This document shows, piece by piece, positions 8,778-18,598 of a stretch of DNA of 64,000 bases (position 1 is the first letter of the stretch; every line of letters begins with the position of its first letter). This DNA comes from Flavobacterium sp. ALD4. Lineage in GTDB: Bacteria; Bacteroidota; Bacteroidia; Flavobacteriales; Flavobacteriaceae. A program made the position numbers and the translations under genes. The DNA lies in contig NZ_PJBJ01000022.1 in NCBI RefSeq assembly GCF_002836475.1, forward strand, positions 477,663 to 541,662, written 5' to 3'. Below the pieces are notes generated by a model. It was not told where the DNA came from and ran no database searches. It was given only the letters and a program-made list of their open reading frames with translations.

Positions 8778-9434
8778 ATGAAGTTTTTTATTGACACGGC
8801 TAATTTAGCTCAAATTAAGGAAGCGCAAGCGTTAGGTGTTTTAGACGGAGTTACTACAAATCCATCATTGATGGCTAAAGAGGGAATTACCGGAAAAAAC
8901 AGCATTTTGAAGCATTATGTTGACATCTGTAATCTTGTTGACGGGGATGTAAGTGCTGAAGTTAATGCGCTTGATTATGACGGAATGATTAAAGAAGGAG
9001 AAGAGTTAGCTGATTTGCATGATCAAATTGTCGTGAAATTGCCAATGACCAAAGAAGGTGTTATGGCTGCTAAATACTTTTCTGATAAAGGTGTTAAAAC
9101 GAATGTAACATTAGTATTTTCTGCAGGTCAAGCTTTATTGGCTGCCAAAGCAGGTGCAACTTATGTTTCTCCATTTATAGGTCGTTTAGATGATATTTCT
9201 ACGGATGGATTGGCATTGATTGAAGAAATAAGATTGATTTATGATAACTACGGTTACGAAACTCAAATTCTTGCTGCTTCAGTACGTCATACTATGCACA
9301 TTGTGAACTGTGCTAAAATTGGCGCTGATGTTATGACAGGCCCTCTTTCTGCAATTTACGGATTGTTGAAACACCCATTGACAGATATCGGTTTAGCACA
9401 ATTTGTTGCTGATTTTGAAAAAGGAAATAAATAA
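8778..9434 (+). CDS. Fructose-6-phosphate aldolase / transaldolase, small TalC-MipB type
   Basis: 218 residues, the typical length of the short transaldolase family. It starts MKFFIDTAN and contains [12 protein letters not shown], the Schiff-base lysine in [28 protein letters not shown] and SPFIGRLDD. It moves a dihydroxyacetone unit between sugar phosphates (pentose phosphate pathway) or acts as a fructose-6-phosphate aldolase; sequence alone does not separate the two. It is monocistronic and ends at a bidirectional terminator. Confidence 0.93.
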   Translation: MKFFIDTANLAQIKEAQALGVLDGVTTNPSLMAKEGITGKNSILKHYVDICNLVDGDVSAEVNALDYDGMIKEGEELADLHDQIVVKLPMTKEGVMAAKYFSDKGVKTNVTLVFSAGQALLAAKAGATYVSPFIGRLDDISTDGLALIEEIRLIYDNYGYETQILAASVRHTMHIVNCAKIGADVMTGPLSAIYGLLKHPLTDIGLAQFVADFEKGNK

Positions 9435-9506
9435 GGTTTGCATATAGAAGATTGAGGTTAGAAGTTTTGCGATTGGCATTACCGTAATCTCTTTCCTTCA
9501 CATTAT

Positions 9507-9543
9507 ATAAAAAGTCCTATTTGCAGCTGCAAATAGGATTTTT
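9507..9543. terminator. Bidirectional Rho-independent terminator
   Basis: AAAAAGTCCTATTTGCA and TGCAAATAGGATTTTT form a near-perfect stem between the convergent aldolase and fumarylacetoacetase genes. Confidence 0.9.
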
Positions 9544-9570
9544 CTATGAAATATTAATCTTAGTTGCAAA

Positions 9571-10854
9571 TTACTTTCTTACAAAAGGAGGTAATAACTT
9601 AGTGGAAATTTCTCCAAAACCAATTCGTACTTGTCCGTTTTGACAAAATCCTTTCATGATTACAGTATCGTTATCATTTATGAATTTACGTTCTGTTCCG
9701 TCACTCATCTTAATAGGGTTTTTTCCTCCCCAAGTCAATTCAAGCATAGAGCCATAACCCTCTGGTGTAGGTCCTGAAATCGTTCCCGATCCCATCATGT
9801 CCCCAGAATTTACACGACAACCGTTTGAGGTATGGTGTGTTAATTGTTGGTTCATGGTCCAATACATGTACTTAAAATTAGAGTTGCTTATAACAGTAGG
9901 TTGTGCATTTTCCGGTTGTATGGCAGCTTGTAAATGGATATCGAAGGAATGTTTCCCTTTCTGTTGCAAATAAGGAAGCGGACTAGGGTCTTGTTTCGGG
10001 CTTGGAACTCTAAAAGGCTCCAGCGCATCCATAGTTACAATCCAAGGTGAAATTGATGATGCAAAACTTTTTGCCAAGAAGGGGCCAAGTGGCACATATT
10101 CCCATTTTTGAATGTCTCGAGCGCTCCAGTCATTCAATAAAACCATTCCGAAAATATAGTCTTCCGCCTCGTTGATAGGAATCATTTCCCCCATAACGTT
10201 AGCATCAGTAGTAATAAAAGCGGTTTCCAGTTCGAAATCGATTAAACGGGAAGGTCCAAAAACAGGGGTAGTTTCGCCAGCAGGTAATGTTTGACCAATA
10301 GGTCTGTGTACCGGAATTCCTGAAGGTATTATGGTAGAACTTCTTCCATGATATCCTACAGGAATATGAAGCCAGTTAGGCAATAAAGCGTTATCCGGGT
10401 CACGAAACATTTTTCCTACATTAGTAGCATGTTCTTTGCTGGAATAGAAGTCAGTATAGTCACCGATAAGAACAGGCAACTGCATTTCCACTTCATCCAT
10501 ATTGAAAATAACGATATCTCTATGATTCGCAATGTCCCTTAATTTAGGATTGTTTTCATCGAATATGTCCGCAATACGATTTCTTACTAATCGCCATGTT
10601 TTCTTACCGTCTGATATGAAATCATTTAAAGTGTCTTGCATGAACATATCATCAGTCAATTCAATGCCTTCAAAGTAATTTAATTGCTGTAAAGCTCCTA
10701 AATCTATAGCGAAATCACCAATTCTAGTACCTACAGTTACTACATTTTCTTTAGTAAGAAAAACTCCGAAAGGAATATTTTGAATTGGAAAATCACTTTT
10801 TGCGGGTACTTCTAACCATGATTTTCTTTTGGTATCGTTGGCGGTTATCGACAT
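9571..10854 (-). CDS. fahA: Fumarylacetoacetase
   Basis: 427 residues, a normal length for full FAH proteins. The N-terminal SH3-like domain (about 15-120) is followed by the catalytic domain with IGDYTDFYSSKEHATNVG (metal Asp and catalytic His region), HIPVGYHGRSSTI, the acidic metal-ligand region FELETAF and NDWSARDIQKWEY. It hydrolyses fumarylacetoacetate to fumarate and acetoacetate, the last step of tyrosine/homogentisate degradation. The other genes of that pathway are not adjacent. It is divergent from glyA. Confidence 0.96.
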   Translation of the reverse strand: MSITANDTKRKSWLEVPAKSDFPIQNIPFGVFLTKENVVTVGTRIGDFAIDLGALQQLNYFEGIELTDDMFMQDTLNDFISDGKKTWRLVRNRIADIFDENNPKLRDIANHRDIVIFNMDEVEMQLPVLIGDYTDFYSSKEHATNVGKMFRDPDNALLPNWLHIPVGYHGRSSTIIPSGIPVHRPIGQTLPAGETTPVFGPSRLIDFELETAFITTDANVMGEMIPINEAEDYIFGMVLLNDWSARDIQKWEYVPLGPFLAKSFASSISPWIVTMDALEPFRVPSPKQDPSPLPYLQQKGKHSFDIHLQAAIQPENAQPTVISNSNFKYMYWTMNQQLTHHTSNGCRVNSGDMMGSGTISGPTPEGYGSMLELTWGGKNPIKMSDGTERKFINDNDTVIMKGFCQNGQVRIGFGEISTKLLPPFVRK

Positions 10855-10960
10855 AATATGTTAATTGTTTTGTTGAAAAATATACTTCAAATATATTATA
10901 ATCTAACAGTTTCACAAAGGTTTTTTGTATTTTTGCTTCAAATTAACTAAAAACAACGAA

Positions 10961-12235
10961 ATGCAACGCGACAAACAAATTTTCGACCTTATTCTAGAAG
11001 AACAAGAAAGACAAATACACGGATTAGAATTAATTGCTTCAGAGAATTTCGCAAGTGATGAGGTAATGGAGGCAGCTGGTTCTGTTTTGACCAACAAATA
11101 TGCGGAAGGATATCCTGGAAAAAGATACTACGGAGGTTGTGAAGTAGTGGATGTCGTTGAGCAAATTGCAATTGACAGAGCTAAAGAATTATTTGGGGCT
11201 GAATATGCCAATGTGCAGCCACATTCAGGTTCACAGGCTAATACAGCCGTTTTCTTTGCTTGCCTGAAGCCAGGAGACAAGATTCTTGGTTTTGACTTGT
11301 CCCATGGTGGACACTTAACGCACGGTTCTCCTGTGAATTTTTCAGGGCGTTTGTATACTCCCTCTTTCTACGGTGTTGAGCGTGAAACGGGGCGTTTAGA
11401 TTATGATAAAATTCAAGAAATTGCGATAAAAGAACAGCCAAAAATGATCATCGCAGGAGCTTCGGCTTATTCCCGTGATATGGATTTTGAACGTTTTAGA
11501 GTAATTGCAGATAGTGTTGGTGCTATTTTATTAGCTGATATTTCGCATCCTTCAGGATTAATTGCTAAAGGACTGTTAAATGACCCAATTCCTCATTGTC
11601 ATATTGTAACGACGACTACCCATAAAACATTGCGTGGACCTCGTGGAGGTTTAATTATGATGGGTAAAGATTTTCCTAATCCATTTGGTTTAACAACTCC
11701 TAAAGGAGATATCAGAATGATGTCTTCATTATTGGATTTAGCTGTTTTTCCTGGAAATCAAGGAGGACCTTTAATGCATATCATTGCTGCAAAAGCAGTT
11801 GCATTTGGTGAAGCTTTACAAGATGAATTCTTTACGTACGCTTTACAATTGCAAAAAAATGCCAAAGCAATGGCGGAAGCTTTCGTAAAAAGAGGATACG
11901 ATATCATTTCAGGAGGTACAGACAACCACATGATGTTGATTGATTTAAGAAACAAAGGGATTTCTGGAAAAGAAGCTGAAAATGCATTAGTAAAAGCAGA
12001 AATTACTGTAAATAAAAATATGGTTCCATTTGATGATAAGTCACCATTTGTAACTTCCGGTATTCGTGTTGGAACGCCAGCTATTACCACTCGTGGATTA
12101 GTTGAGCAAGACATGGACGCGATCGTTGACTTAATCGACAGGGTGATTATGGATCACACAAATGAAGCGGTTATAGAACAAGTCGCTAATGAAGTTAACG
12201 AAATGATGAGCGAAAGAGCTATTTTTGTTTTCTAA
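10961..12235 (+). CDS. glyA: Serine hydroxymethyltransferase
   Basis: 424 residues from the ATG at 10961 (MQRDKQIF). An upstream ATG at 10925 is rejected because a TAnnTTTG minus-7 box (10928-10935) lies inside that extension. It is a fold-type I PLP enzyme with [10 protein letters not shown] near the N-terminus, the YPGKRYYGG loop, QPHSGSQAN, the PLP lysine in [14 protein letters not shown] and FPGNQGGP. It interconverts serine and glycine with tetrahydrofolate and supplies one-carbon units. It ends at a hairpin terminator. Confidence 0.97.
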   Translation: MQRDKQIFDLILEEQERQIHGLELIASENFASDEVMEAAGSVLTNKYAEGYPGKRYYGGCEVVDVVEQIAIDRAKELFGAEYANVQPHSGSQANTAVFFACLKPGDKILGFDLSHGGHLTHGSPVNFSGRLYTPSFYGVERETGRLDYDKIQEIAIKEQPKMIIAGASAYSRDMDFERFRVIADSVGAILLADISHPSGLIAKGLLNDPIPHCHIVTTTTHKTLRGPRGGLIMMGKDFPNPFGLTTPKGDIRMMSSLLDLAVFPGNQGGPLMHIIAAKAVAFGEALQDEFFTYALQLQKNAKAMAEAFVKRGYDIISGGTDNHMMLIDLRNKGISGKEAENALVKAEITVNKNMVPFDDKSPFVTSGIRVGTPAITTRGLVEQDMDAIVDLIDRVIMDHTNEAVIEQVANEVNEMMSERAIFVF

Positions 12236-12261
12236 AATAAAATAAGTGATACCGTTTTTAA

Positions 12262-12301
12262 AGTCGAAAGTCGAAATTGTAATTTTGACTTTCGGCTTTT
12301 T
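12262..12301 (+). terminator. Rho-independent terminator of glyA
   Basis: AGTCGAAAGTC and GACTTTCGGCT pair around an AT-rich loop and are followed by TTTTTC. Confidence 0.8.
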
Positions 12302-12354
12302 CTTTATTCTTTATTCTTTTCAATTTTTGACTTTTTAACTTTAAGACTATAAAA

Positions 12355-12948
12355 ATGGGTGTATTAAGATTGCAATTGCCAACGGATCCAAGATGGGTAA
12401 ACATTGTCGAAAAAAACATCGAGGAAATCTTGACGGATCATGCTTGGTGCGAGCAAAAAGCGGCCACTAATGCGATTACTATTATTACTAATAATTCAGA
12501 GCATCAAGATTTAGTTCAGGATCTTTTGGCTTTAGCTAAAGAAGAACTGGATCATTTTGAGCAGGTACACAATATCATCATTAAACGCGGCTTGAAATTA
12601 GGGCGCGAGCGCAAAGATCACTATGTGAATGAGTTGTATTTGTATATGAAAAAGAGTGGTAATGGTAGCAGAGTTTCCAGTTTAGTGGAAAGGTTGCTCT
12701 TTTCGGCGATGATAGAAGCCCGAAGCTGTGAGCGTTTTAAAGTGCTGTCAGAGAATATACAGGATGAAGAATTAGCACTTTTTTATAGAGATTTAATGGA
12801 AAGTGAAGCAGGACATTATACTACTTTTATTACGTATGCCCGAAAATATGGAACAGGAATTGATGTCGAAAAACGCTGGAGGGAGTGGATTGAATTTGAA
12901 GCTTCTGTCATCGAAAATTATGGTAAAAATGAAACTATTCACGGGTAA
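12355..12948 (+). CDS. miaE: tRNA-(ms2io6A)-hydroxylase, MiaE-like
   Basis: 197 residues with a ferritin-like diiron carboxylate four-helix bundle. Iron-ligand motifs are visible at DHAWCEQKA (helix 1), EELDHFEQV (E-x-x-H, helix 2), EARSCERF (helix 3) and ESEAGHYTTF (E-x-x-H, helix 4). MiaE hydroxylates the isopentenyl group of modified A37 in tRNAs that read U-starting codons. The gene is alone between glyA and an acetyltransferase gene. Confidence 0.9.
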   Translation: MGVLRLQLPTDPRWVNIVEKNIEEILTDHAWCEQKAATNAITIITNNSEHQDLVQDLLALAKEELDHFEQVHNIIIKRGLKLGRERKDHYVNELYLYMKKSGNGSRVSSLVERLLFSAMIEARSCERFKVLSENIQDEELALFYRDLMESEAGHYTTFITYARKYGTGIDVEKRWREWIEFEASVIENYGKNETIHG

Positions 12949-13017
12949 ACTTTAGTTGTTAACTTTTATTCCACAGTTTTTTATTTCTATTTTCTAACTT
13001 TTAACCTTTAACCTCCC

Positions 13018-13515
13018 ATGATTGCAATAAAAGTAGCCAATGCCAATGATGTCAAAACAATTCAAAAAATTGCCAATCAAACATGGCCTGATGTATATGC
13101 GGAAATTCTTTCTGCGGCGCAACTAGATTTTATGTTAAAGGCCTTTTATTCTACAGAGGTATTGTTGGATAATATGCTTCATAAAGGCCACCATTTTATT
13201 TTAGCTTCTGAGGGAGCTATGTGTCTTGGTTTTGCTTCGTTTCAGCATGATTATTTAGATGATAAAGTCACACGTTTGCATAAAATATATTTACTTCCCG
13301 ACGCACAAGGAAAAGGGGTAGGTAGGTTATTGATTGATGCTGTCGTAGGTTATGCGGAAGAGAATAATTCAAAGGTGCTATCCTTGAATGTAAATCGATT
13401 CAATAAGGCAGTGACCTTTTATCAAAAATTAGGTTTTGAAATTGTGGGAAAAGAAGATATAGAATTGGATCATGGCTATTTAATGGAGGATTATAAGTTA
13501 GAAAAAAAAATATAA
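13018..13515 (+). CDS. GNAT family N-acetyltransferase
   Basis: 165 residues. The acetyl-CoA binding motif A is visible as LHKIYLLPDAQGKGVGRLLID, split across the Q-x-x-G-x-G loop, followed by SLNVNRFNKAVTFYQKLGFEIVGKE, a typical motif B with the N-x-x-A-x-x-F-Y-x-x-x-G-F pattern. It transfers an acetyl group to an amine; the substrate is unknown. It starts 69 nt after the MiaE gene and may be read from the same transcript. Confidence 0.92.
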   Translation: MIAIKVANANDVKTIQKIANQTWPDVYAEILSAAQLDFMLKAFYSTEVLLDNMLHKGHHFILASEGAMCLGFASFQHDYLDDKVTRLHKIYLLPDAQGKGVGRLLIDAVVGYAEENNSKVLSLNVNRFNKAVTFYQKLGFEIVGKEDIELDHGYLMEDYKLEKKI

Positions 13516-13652
13516 CTCTATCTTCCCCGGTATAATTTGAGCAAAATAGTCAGGTTGTTCTCTTTTAAATTAGGTCTTTATAGATTGATTTTCAGAAAAA
13601 AGAGGTAAATTTAAGTGTTTATTCGTCACTTATTCTTATTAAATCGATTTAG

Positions 13653-14744
13653 ATGAAATTTGCAAACTATACTTTATTGGCTGTTTTATTTTTAGTGCTA
13701 TCCTGTTCGAAAAATAGTGAGGGAATAAAACCTACTGTCGGTGCCGTAACCGAAAGTGTATATGCATCAGGAATAATTAAAGCAGATAATCAGTATACCG
13801 TTTACTCCACCGTAAATGGTATTTTACAAAAAATAAAAGTTGCCGCAGGACAATCCATCAGTCAGGGGCAATTGCTTTTTGAACTGGAAAGTGAAAAAGC
13901 AGAGTTAAATACCGAAAATGCCAGATTAGCGTACCAGCTAAGTCAAGGAAATAGCCGTTACATCAAAGATAAGATTTCGGAGATGGAGCTGAAAGTTCAA
14001 GCGGCAAAGGATAAGCTCAGCCTTGACGAATCCATTTATAACAGAAACCAGAAAATTAGGTCGCTTGAAGGGATCTCAGAAGTTGATTTTGAAGGGGTTG
14101 AACTGGCTTTTAAAAGTTCAAAACTCAATTATGAGTCGGCCAAAAAACAATTGGCGCAACTCAAAGCACAATTGAAAAACGACCAAGATCGTAATAGCAT
14201 CAATCTTAAATACAGCCAAAATACCCAAAGTGATTTTAGTATTAAAAGTGTGTTAGCCGGACAATTGTATGATATCTTGGTTGATGAGGGTACTTTAGTT
14301 ACTACTCAGAGTCCTCTTGCGATAATCGGGAAGGCAAATTCATTCGTATTAGAGCTTGAAGTGGACGAGAATGATATGGTTCGCGTGGCTTTGGGACAGA
14401 AAGCGTTAGTTGCGATGGATAGTTATAAAGGAGAAGTTTTTGAAGCGATTGTCGATAAAATATATCCCATTATGGATGCCCGCTCCCGTACCTTTAAAAT
14501 TGAAGCGCACTTTCTAAAAGTACCTAAAAAACTATATCCGAACCTAACCGCCGAAGCGAATATAATTATTCAGACAAAAGAAAATACCATCACTATTCCT
14601 AAGAGTTATTTAGTGGAAAATGAATATGTTATCGTGAATAATGATGAGAAGAGAAAAGTAAAAACGGGCTTGAGTGATTATCAAAAGGTGGAGGTTTTAG
14701 AAGGATTAAAAAAGGATGAAACTATTTATATGCCGAAACAGTGA
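13653..14744 (+). CDS. Periplasmic adaptor (HlyD/MacA-like) lipoprotein of an ABC efflux system
   Basis: 363 residues. A lipoprotein signal peptide ends in LSCSKN. A half lipoyl segment (about 45-75) is followed by an alpha-helical hairpin (about 80-180), the second lipoyl half and a beta-barrel domain. Membrane fusion proteins of this type link an inner-membrane transporter to an outer-membrane TolC channel. Its stop codon overlaps the GTG start of the FtsX-like permease by 4 nt, and an ATPase gene follows, giving a MacAB-like set without its own outer-membrane protein. Confidence 0.9.
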   Translation: MKFANYTLLAVLFLVLSCSKNSEGIKPTVGAVTESVYASGIIKADNQYTVYSTVNGILQKIKVAAGQSISQGQLLFELESEKAELNTENARLAYQLSQGNSRYIKDKISEMELKVQAAKDKLSLDESIYNRNQKIRSLEGISEVDFEGVELAFKSSKLNYESAKKQLAQLKAQLKNDQDRNSINLKYSQNTQSDFSIKSVLAGQLYDILVDEGTLVTTQSPLAIIGKANSFVLELEVDENDMVRVALGQKALVAMDSYKGEVFEAIVDKIYPIMDARSRTFKIEAHFLKVPKKLYPNLTAEANIIIQTKENTITIPKSYLVENEYVIVNNDEKRKVKTGLSDYQKVEVLEGLKKDETIYMPKQ

Positions 14745-15997
14745 ATTATAAACTGATTTTAAATATCGCTTTTCATTTGCTTAGAGCCCGACTTAAACAA
14801 ACTATAGTTGCTGCTGTGGGTGTCACCTTTGGTATTGCCATGTTTATCGCTCTAGTCAGCTTTATGAGCGGATTGAATGAAATGCTGGATGGCTTAATGC
14901 TTAACAGAACCCCTCATATTCTTTTATATAATGAAGTGAAACCATCAGAAAATCAACCTTTAGCTTTGTCCGCTGACTATAAACAGAACACCAATTTTAT
15001 TCATTCCATAAAACCAAAAGACAGAGGGAAATCGATATACAACAGCATGTCAATCATTAAAACTTTAAAGCAGGACAAACGCATTATCGATGTAGCGCCA
15101 AAAGTGACCGCCTCCGTTTTATTTAACTCAGGAACGATTGAAATTTCAGGTTTTGTAAATGGAATAGATATTATTGCAGAAGATAAACTTTTTAAGATTA
15201 GTGATTATGTCAGAGAGGGGAAAGTGACGGATTTAAGTCAGAACAACAGTGTGATTATCGGAAAAGGATTGTCTGACAAAATGTTGCTTTCGAAAGGGGA
15301 TATTATAAAAATATCCACTTCTAACGGCAATCTGGCGTCCTTAAAAATAGTGGGGATTTCTGAAATTGGAATTGCTGAAATTGACAATGTGATGAGTTAT
15401 ACCTCATTGGCCACAGCCCAAAAATTATTAGGTAAGCCTAAAAACTATATTACTGATATCCAGATTAATCTTTATGATAAAGAATCGGCTGTTGACTTGG
15501 CCAAAGAGTTTCATGCGGCTTTCAATTTGGATGCCATGGATTATCAAACTGCTAATTCGCAATTTGAAACGGGAAGCACCGTGCGAAGTATTATTTCTTA
15601 TTCGGTGGGAATCGTTTTGCTTATTGTTGCCGGCTTTGGAATTTACAACATCTTGAATATGATGATTTATGAAAAAATGGATAGCATTGCCATTCTTAAA
15701 GCCACTGGTTTTTCTGGTAATGACGTAAAATGGATTTTTATATCATTGTCGATAATTATTGGTTTGACAGGAGGTGTTTTTGGATTGGTTTTCGGGTATG
15801 TTTTCTCTAGTATCATTGATGTTATCCCTTTTGAAACGACTTCTTTGCCAACCATTAAGACGTATCCAATTGATTACAATATCGTGTATTATAGTATCGG
15901 CATAACCTTTGCGCTTTTTACGACAATTATTTCAGGTTTGTTTCCAGCTTTAAAAGCAAGTAAAGTAGATCCGGTAGAAATTATTAGAGGGAAGTAG
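14741..15997 (+). CDS. ABC transporter permease, FtsX/MacB family
   Basis: 418 residues starting at a GTG that overlaps the adaptor's TGA. The topology is MacB/LolC-like: one N-terminal transmembrane helix (about 22-42), a large periplasmic domain (about 45-275), then three C-terminal helices (about 284-305, 330-355, 380-402). It ends KASKVDPVEIIRGK, the conserved FtsX-family tail. Such permeases do not translocate through the membrane; they drive mechanotransmission to remove substrates from the periplasm or membrane leaflet. Confidence 0.93.
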   Translation: MNYKLILNIAFHLLRARLKQTIVAAVGVTFGIAMFIALVSFMSGLNEMLDGLMLNRTPHILLYNEVKPSENQPLALSADYKQNTNFIHSIKPKDRGKSIYNSMSIIKTLKQDKRIIDVAPKVTASVLFNSGTIEISGFVNGIDIIAEDKLFKISDYVREGKVTDLSQNNSVIIGKGLSDKMLLSKGDIIKISTSNGNLASLKIVGISEIGIAEIDNVMSYTSLATAQKLLGKPKNYITDIQINLYDKESAVDLAKEFHAAFNLDAMDYQTANSQFETGSTVRSIISYSVGIVLLIVAGFGIYNILNMMIYEKMDSIAILKATGFSGNDVKWIFISLSIIIGLTGGVFGLVFGYVFSSIIDVIPFETTSLPTIKTYPIDYNIVYYSIGITFALFTTIISGLFPALKASKVDPVEIIRGK

Positions 15998-15999
15998 GT

Positions 16000-16680
16000 A
16001 TGGAAAATAATAAAGTAATAGAAACCATCGGGTTAACAAAGTATTTTTATAATCCTGTAAAATTTCAGGTAATTAAGAGTATTGATTTGAGCATTAATCA
16101 TGGCGAGTTTGTTTCTATAGAGGGGCGTTCTGGTTCTGGAAAATCCACCTTGTTGTATTTACTTTCAACGATGGATACGGATTATGAAGGACAACTATTA
16201 ATCCATGATGAGCTGGTTACGGGACAACCGGATGTAAAACTGGCAAAAATACGGAACGAGAAAATTGGTTTTGTTTTTCAATTTCATTATTTGTTGGCAG
16301 AATATGATGTGTTGGGTAACGTGATACTTCCTGGCTTAAAATTAGGGAAGCATTCCAAAGAGGAATTAGAATACCGTGCGATAGGACATTTGAAAACATT
16401 GGGTATAGAAAAGCATGCAACAAAAAAAACCAATCAACTGAGCGGCGGTGAGAAGCAGCGCGTCGCGATAGCAAGAGCACTTATAAACGATCCTTTGATC
16501 ATAATGGGGGATGAGCCCACAGGAAATTTAGATAAAAAAAATGGAGATGTCGTCTTTGACATTTTTAAGACATTAACACAGGAGTTTAACCAGACGATAT
16601 TAATTGTTACCCATGATATTGATTTTGCCAGTAAAACGGATCGAATAATAACTATGGAAGATGGCAGGATCATTTCTTAG
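16000..16680 (+). CDS. ABC transporter ATP-binding protein, LolD/MacB-ATPase type
   Basis: 226 residues with Walker A GRSGSGKST, Q-loop FQFHYLLAEYDV, signature LSGGEKQRVAIARAL, Walker B IIMGDEPTGNLD and H-loop VTHD. The start lies 2 nt after the permease stop, and the LAEYDV segment after the Q-loop is typical of LolD-like partners of FtsX-type permeases. It completes an adaptor-permease-ATPase operon. Confidence 0.96.
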   Translation: MENNKVIETIGLTKYFYNPVKFQVIKSIDLSINHGEFVSIEGRSGSGKSTLLYLLSTMDTDYEGQLLIHDELVTGQPDVKLAKIRNEKIGFVFQFHYLLAEYDVLGNVILPGLKLGKHSKEELEYRAIGHLKTLGIEKHATKKTNQLSGGEKQRVAIARALINDPLIIMGDEPTGNLDKKNGDVVFDIFKTLTQEFNQTILIVTHDIDFASKTDRIITMEDGRIIS

Positions 16681-16935
16681 ACAAAGGGAGTGCTTTTTCT
16701 TTTCTTCACTAATTTAAATATGAAAAAGACCAATATTTAGTACATTTTACGAAATAATATAAAAGATAATAATAAGTAGTTATAGTTAATCAGAATATAT
16801 GGATTTTTGATGAACAATAGTAATCGATCATTTTTGCAAGGACCCTCTGCAGGGAAAACGATTTCGTAGATACTTCCTTAATAAAATCATAAAATTAATT
16901 TTCATTTTTAATCTTTAACTACATTTGATCTCGAA

Positions 16936-17322
16936 ATGAGAGTAGTTATATTTTTTATATTCCTTAGTACTGTCTTCCTTTACGGGGGCGAACATAACTC
17001 GGTTAAACGTGCCGATTCTTCCTGTATTCAGTATTCTCTTTCTCAAAATGCAGCTATAAGTCAACAAAAATTTATAGATAATTCAGGCCTTCACAATCAA
17101 GTGATAGAAGCTTCTGATTTAGACTTAGTAGAAGAAAGTGATGATACAGATCATACACAAGATAAATTTTTTCCTTTAAAAAATACTCCAACTACTAAGT
17201 GGTATTTAACGTTGTCCCGTTTTCTTATTTTAAAAGAAGACTTCAAGGGTGTTAAAAATGTCCAAACGTACTTTGGTTATTCACAACCAATCTACATTAT
17301 TCAAAGAGTTTTAAGAATTTGA
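16936..17322 (+). CDS. Small secreted/periplasmic protein of unknown function
   Basis: 128 residues. The N-terminal hydrophobic stretch (MRVVIFFIFLSTVFLYGG) looks like a signal peptide. It is followed by a polar, acidic middle (VEESDDTDHTQDKFF) and an aromatic C-terminus (TYFGYSQPIYIIQRVLRI). I recognise no domain. It precedes the RND efflux operon by about 170 nt on the same strand, with an inverted repeat between them, so it could be coregulated. Confidence 0.7.
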   Translation: MRVVIFFIFLSTVFLYGGEHNSVKRADSSCIQYSLSQNAAISQQKFIDNSGLHNQVIEASDLDLVEESDDTDHTQDKFFPLKNTPTTKWYLTLSRFLILKEDFKGVKNVQTYFGYSQPIYIIQRVLRI

Positions 17323-17395
17323 TTTTTGCCTCCATCAGTTTATAAAGGCATGATTACTTTGATCTAAAAGAGGAAATATTCTTATTTTTCCAATG

Positions 17396-17414
17396 GACGT
17401 ATTCCCAATACGTC
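17396..17414. promoter_or_regulatory. Perfect inverted repeat upstream of the RND efflux operon
   Basis: GACGTATT-CCC-AATACGTC, 8-bp arms with a 3-nt spacer, 77 nt upstream of the adaptor ATG. It could be an operator for a local repressor or an RNA hairpin. It lacks an immediate T tract, so it is not an obvious terminator. Confidence 0.45.
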
Positions 17415-17490
17415 TTGTCTGCTGATGTCTTTTTTTACCTTATAAAATTTTTTAAATCCAAACAATCAAGTACTCAATTCATAAACTATC

Positions 17491-18573
17491 ATGAAGAGAA
17501 TCGCCATTTTATCTGGGCTAATCGCCCTAATAAGCTTAACGAGTTGTAACTCAAAAAAAGAAGAGAAAGAAGTAGCTGAAATATTTTCAGTTACAAATCC
17601 AGTTGTAGTTGATACTTCATTTACAAAGGAATATGTCTCACAAATTCGTTCTGTGAAAAACATAGAAATTAGAGCTTTAGAAAAAGGGTTCTTACAAAAA
17701 ATTTATGTTGATGAAGGTCAATACGTGAAGGCAGGTCAAATATTATTTAAAATATTACCAACGATGTATGAAGCTGAGTATCAAAAGGCGTTAGCCGAGG
17801 TAAAAGCTTCAGAAATAGAATTACAAAACACTAAAGTTTTAGTAGATAAAAATGTAGTTTCTAAAAACGAATTGGCTGTAGCCAAAGCTAAGTTAGATCA
17901 GGCAAGAGCAGAAATGGCAATGGCTAAATTTCATTTATCTGCAACGGATATTAAAGCGCCATTCTCAGGAACGATAGATAGAATTCCTAAAAAATTAGGT
18001 AGCCTTATTGACGAAGGTGAACTACTGACGAGCCTTTCTGACAATAGTGAAATGTATGCTTATTTCAATGTTTCTGAACCAGAATATTTAGATTATGAAA
18101 CTGATATAAAGAACCGTGCTCAAAACCAAGTAGGTTTACTTTTAGCTAATGGTACTTCATTTAAATACAAAGGAAAAGTAGAGGTGATAGAAAGTGAATT
18201 TGATAGCGAAACTGGAAATATAGCTTTTAGATCTCGATTCCCTAATCCTGACAAATTACTCAAAAACGGCGAGACAGGTAAAGTACTAATGACTGTTCCG
18301 CTTAAAAATGCTTTAGTAATTGCACAAAAAGCGACTTATGAAATACAGGACAAAAAGTATGTTTTTTTAGTAGATAAAAACTCTATTGTACATTCACAAG
18401 AAATTGAAATTAAAGGTGAAATACCTGACCTATATGTTATAAAAAGTGGTATTTCAGCTAGTGATATGATTTTATTAGAAGGTGTTCAAAAGGTAAAAGA
18501 GGGCGATAAAATTAAGTGCAAAACAATGGATCCTAAAAGTGTTATTGAGCATTTAAGATTAAAAGCGGAATAA
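17491..18573 (+). CDS. RND efflux periplasmic adaptor (AcrA/MexA-like) lipoprotein
   Basis: 360 residues with a lipoprotein signal ending LTSCNSKK. Domain order is lipoyl half (about 48-80, ALEKGFLQKIYVDEGQYVKAGQ), a short alpha-hairpin, the second lipoyl half (TDIKAPFSGTIDRIP), then beta-barrel and membrane-proximal domains. It bridges the RND pump and the outer-membrane channel encoded immediately downstream; the gap to the pump gene is 25 nt. Confidence 0.95.
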   Translation: MKRIAILSGLIALISLTSCNSKKEEKEVAEIFSVTNPVVVDTSFTKEYVSQIRSVKNIEIRALEKGFLQKIYVDEGQYVKAGQILFKILPTMYEAEYQKALAEVKASEIELQNTKVLVDKNVVSKNELAVAKAKLDQARAEMAMAKFHLSATDIKAPFSGTIDRIPKKLGSLIDEGELLTSLSDNSEMYAYFNVSEPEYLDYETDIKNRAQNQVGLLLANGTSFKYKGKVEVIESEFDSETGNIAFRSRFPNPDKLLKNGETGKVLMTVPLKNALVIAQKATYEIQDKKYVFLVDKNSIVHSQEIEIKGEIPDLYVIKSGISASDMILLEGVQKVKEGDKIKCKTMDPKSVIEHLRLKAE

Positions 18574-18598
18574 ATTAATCATATAAAAAAATATAAAA

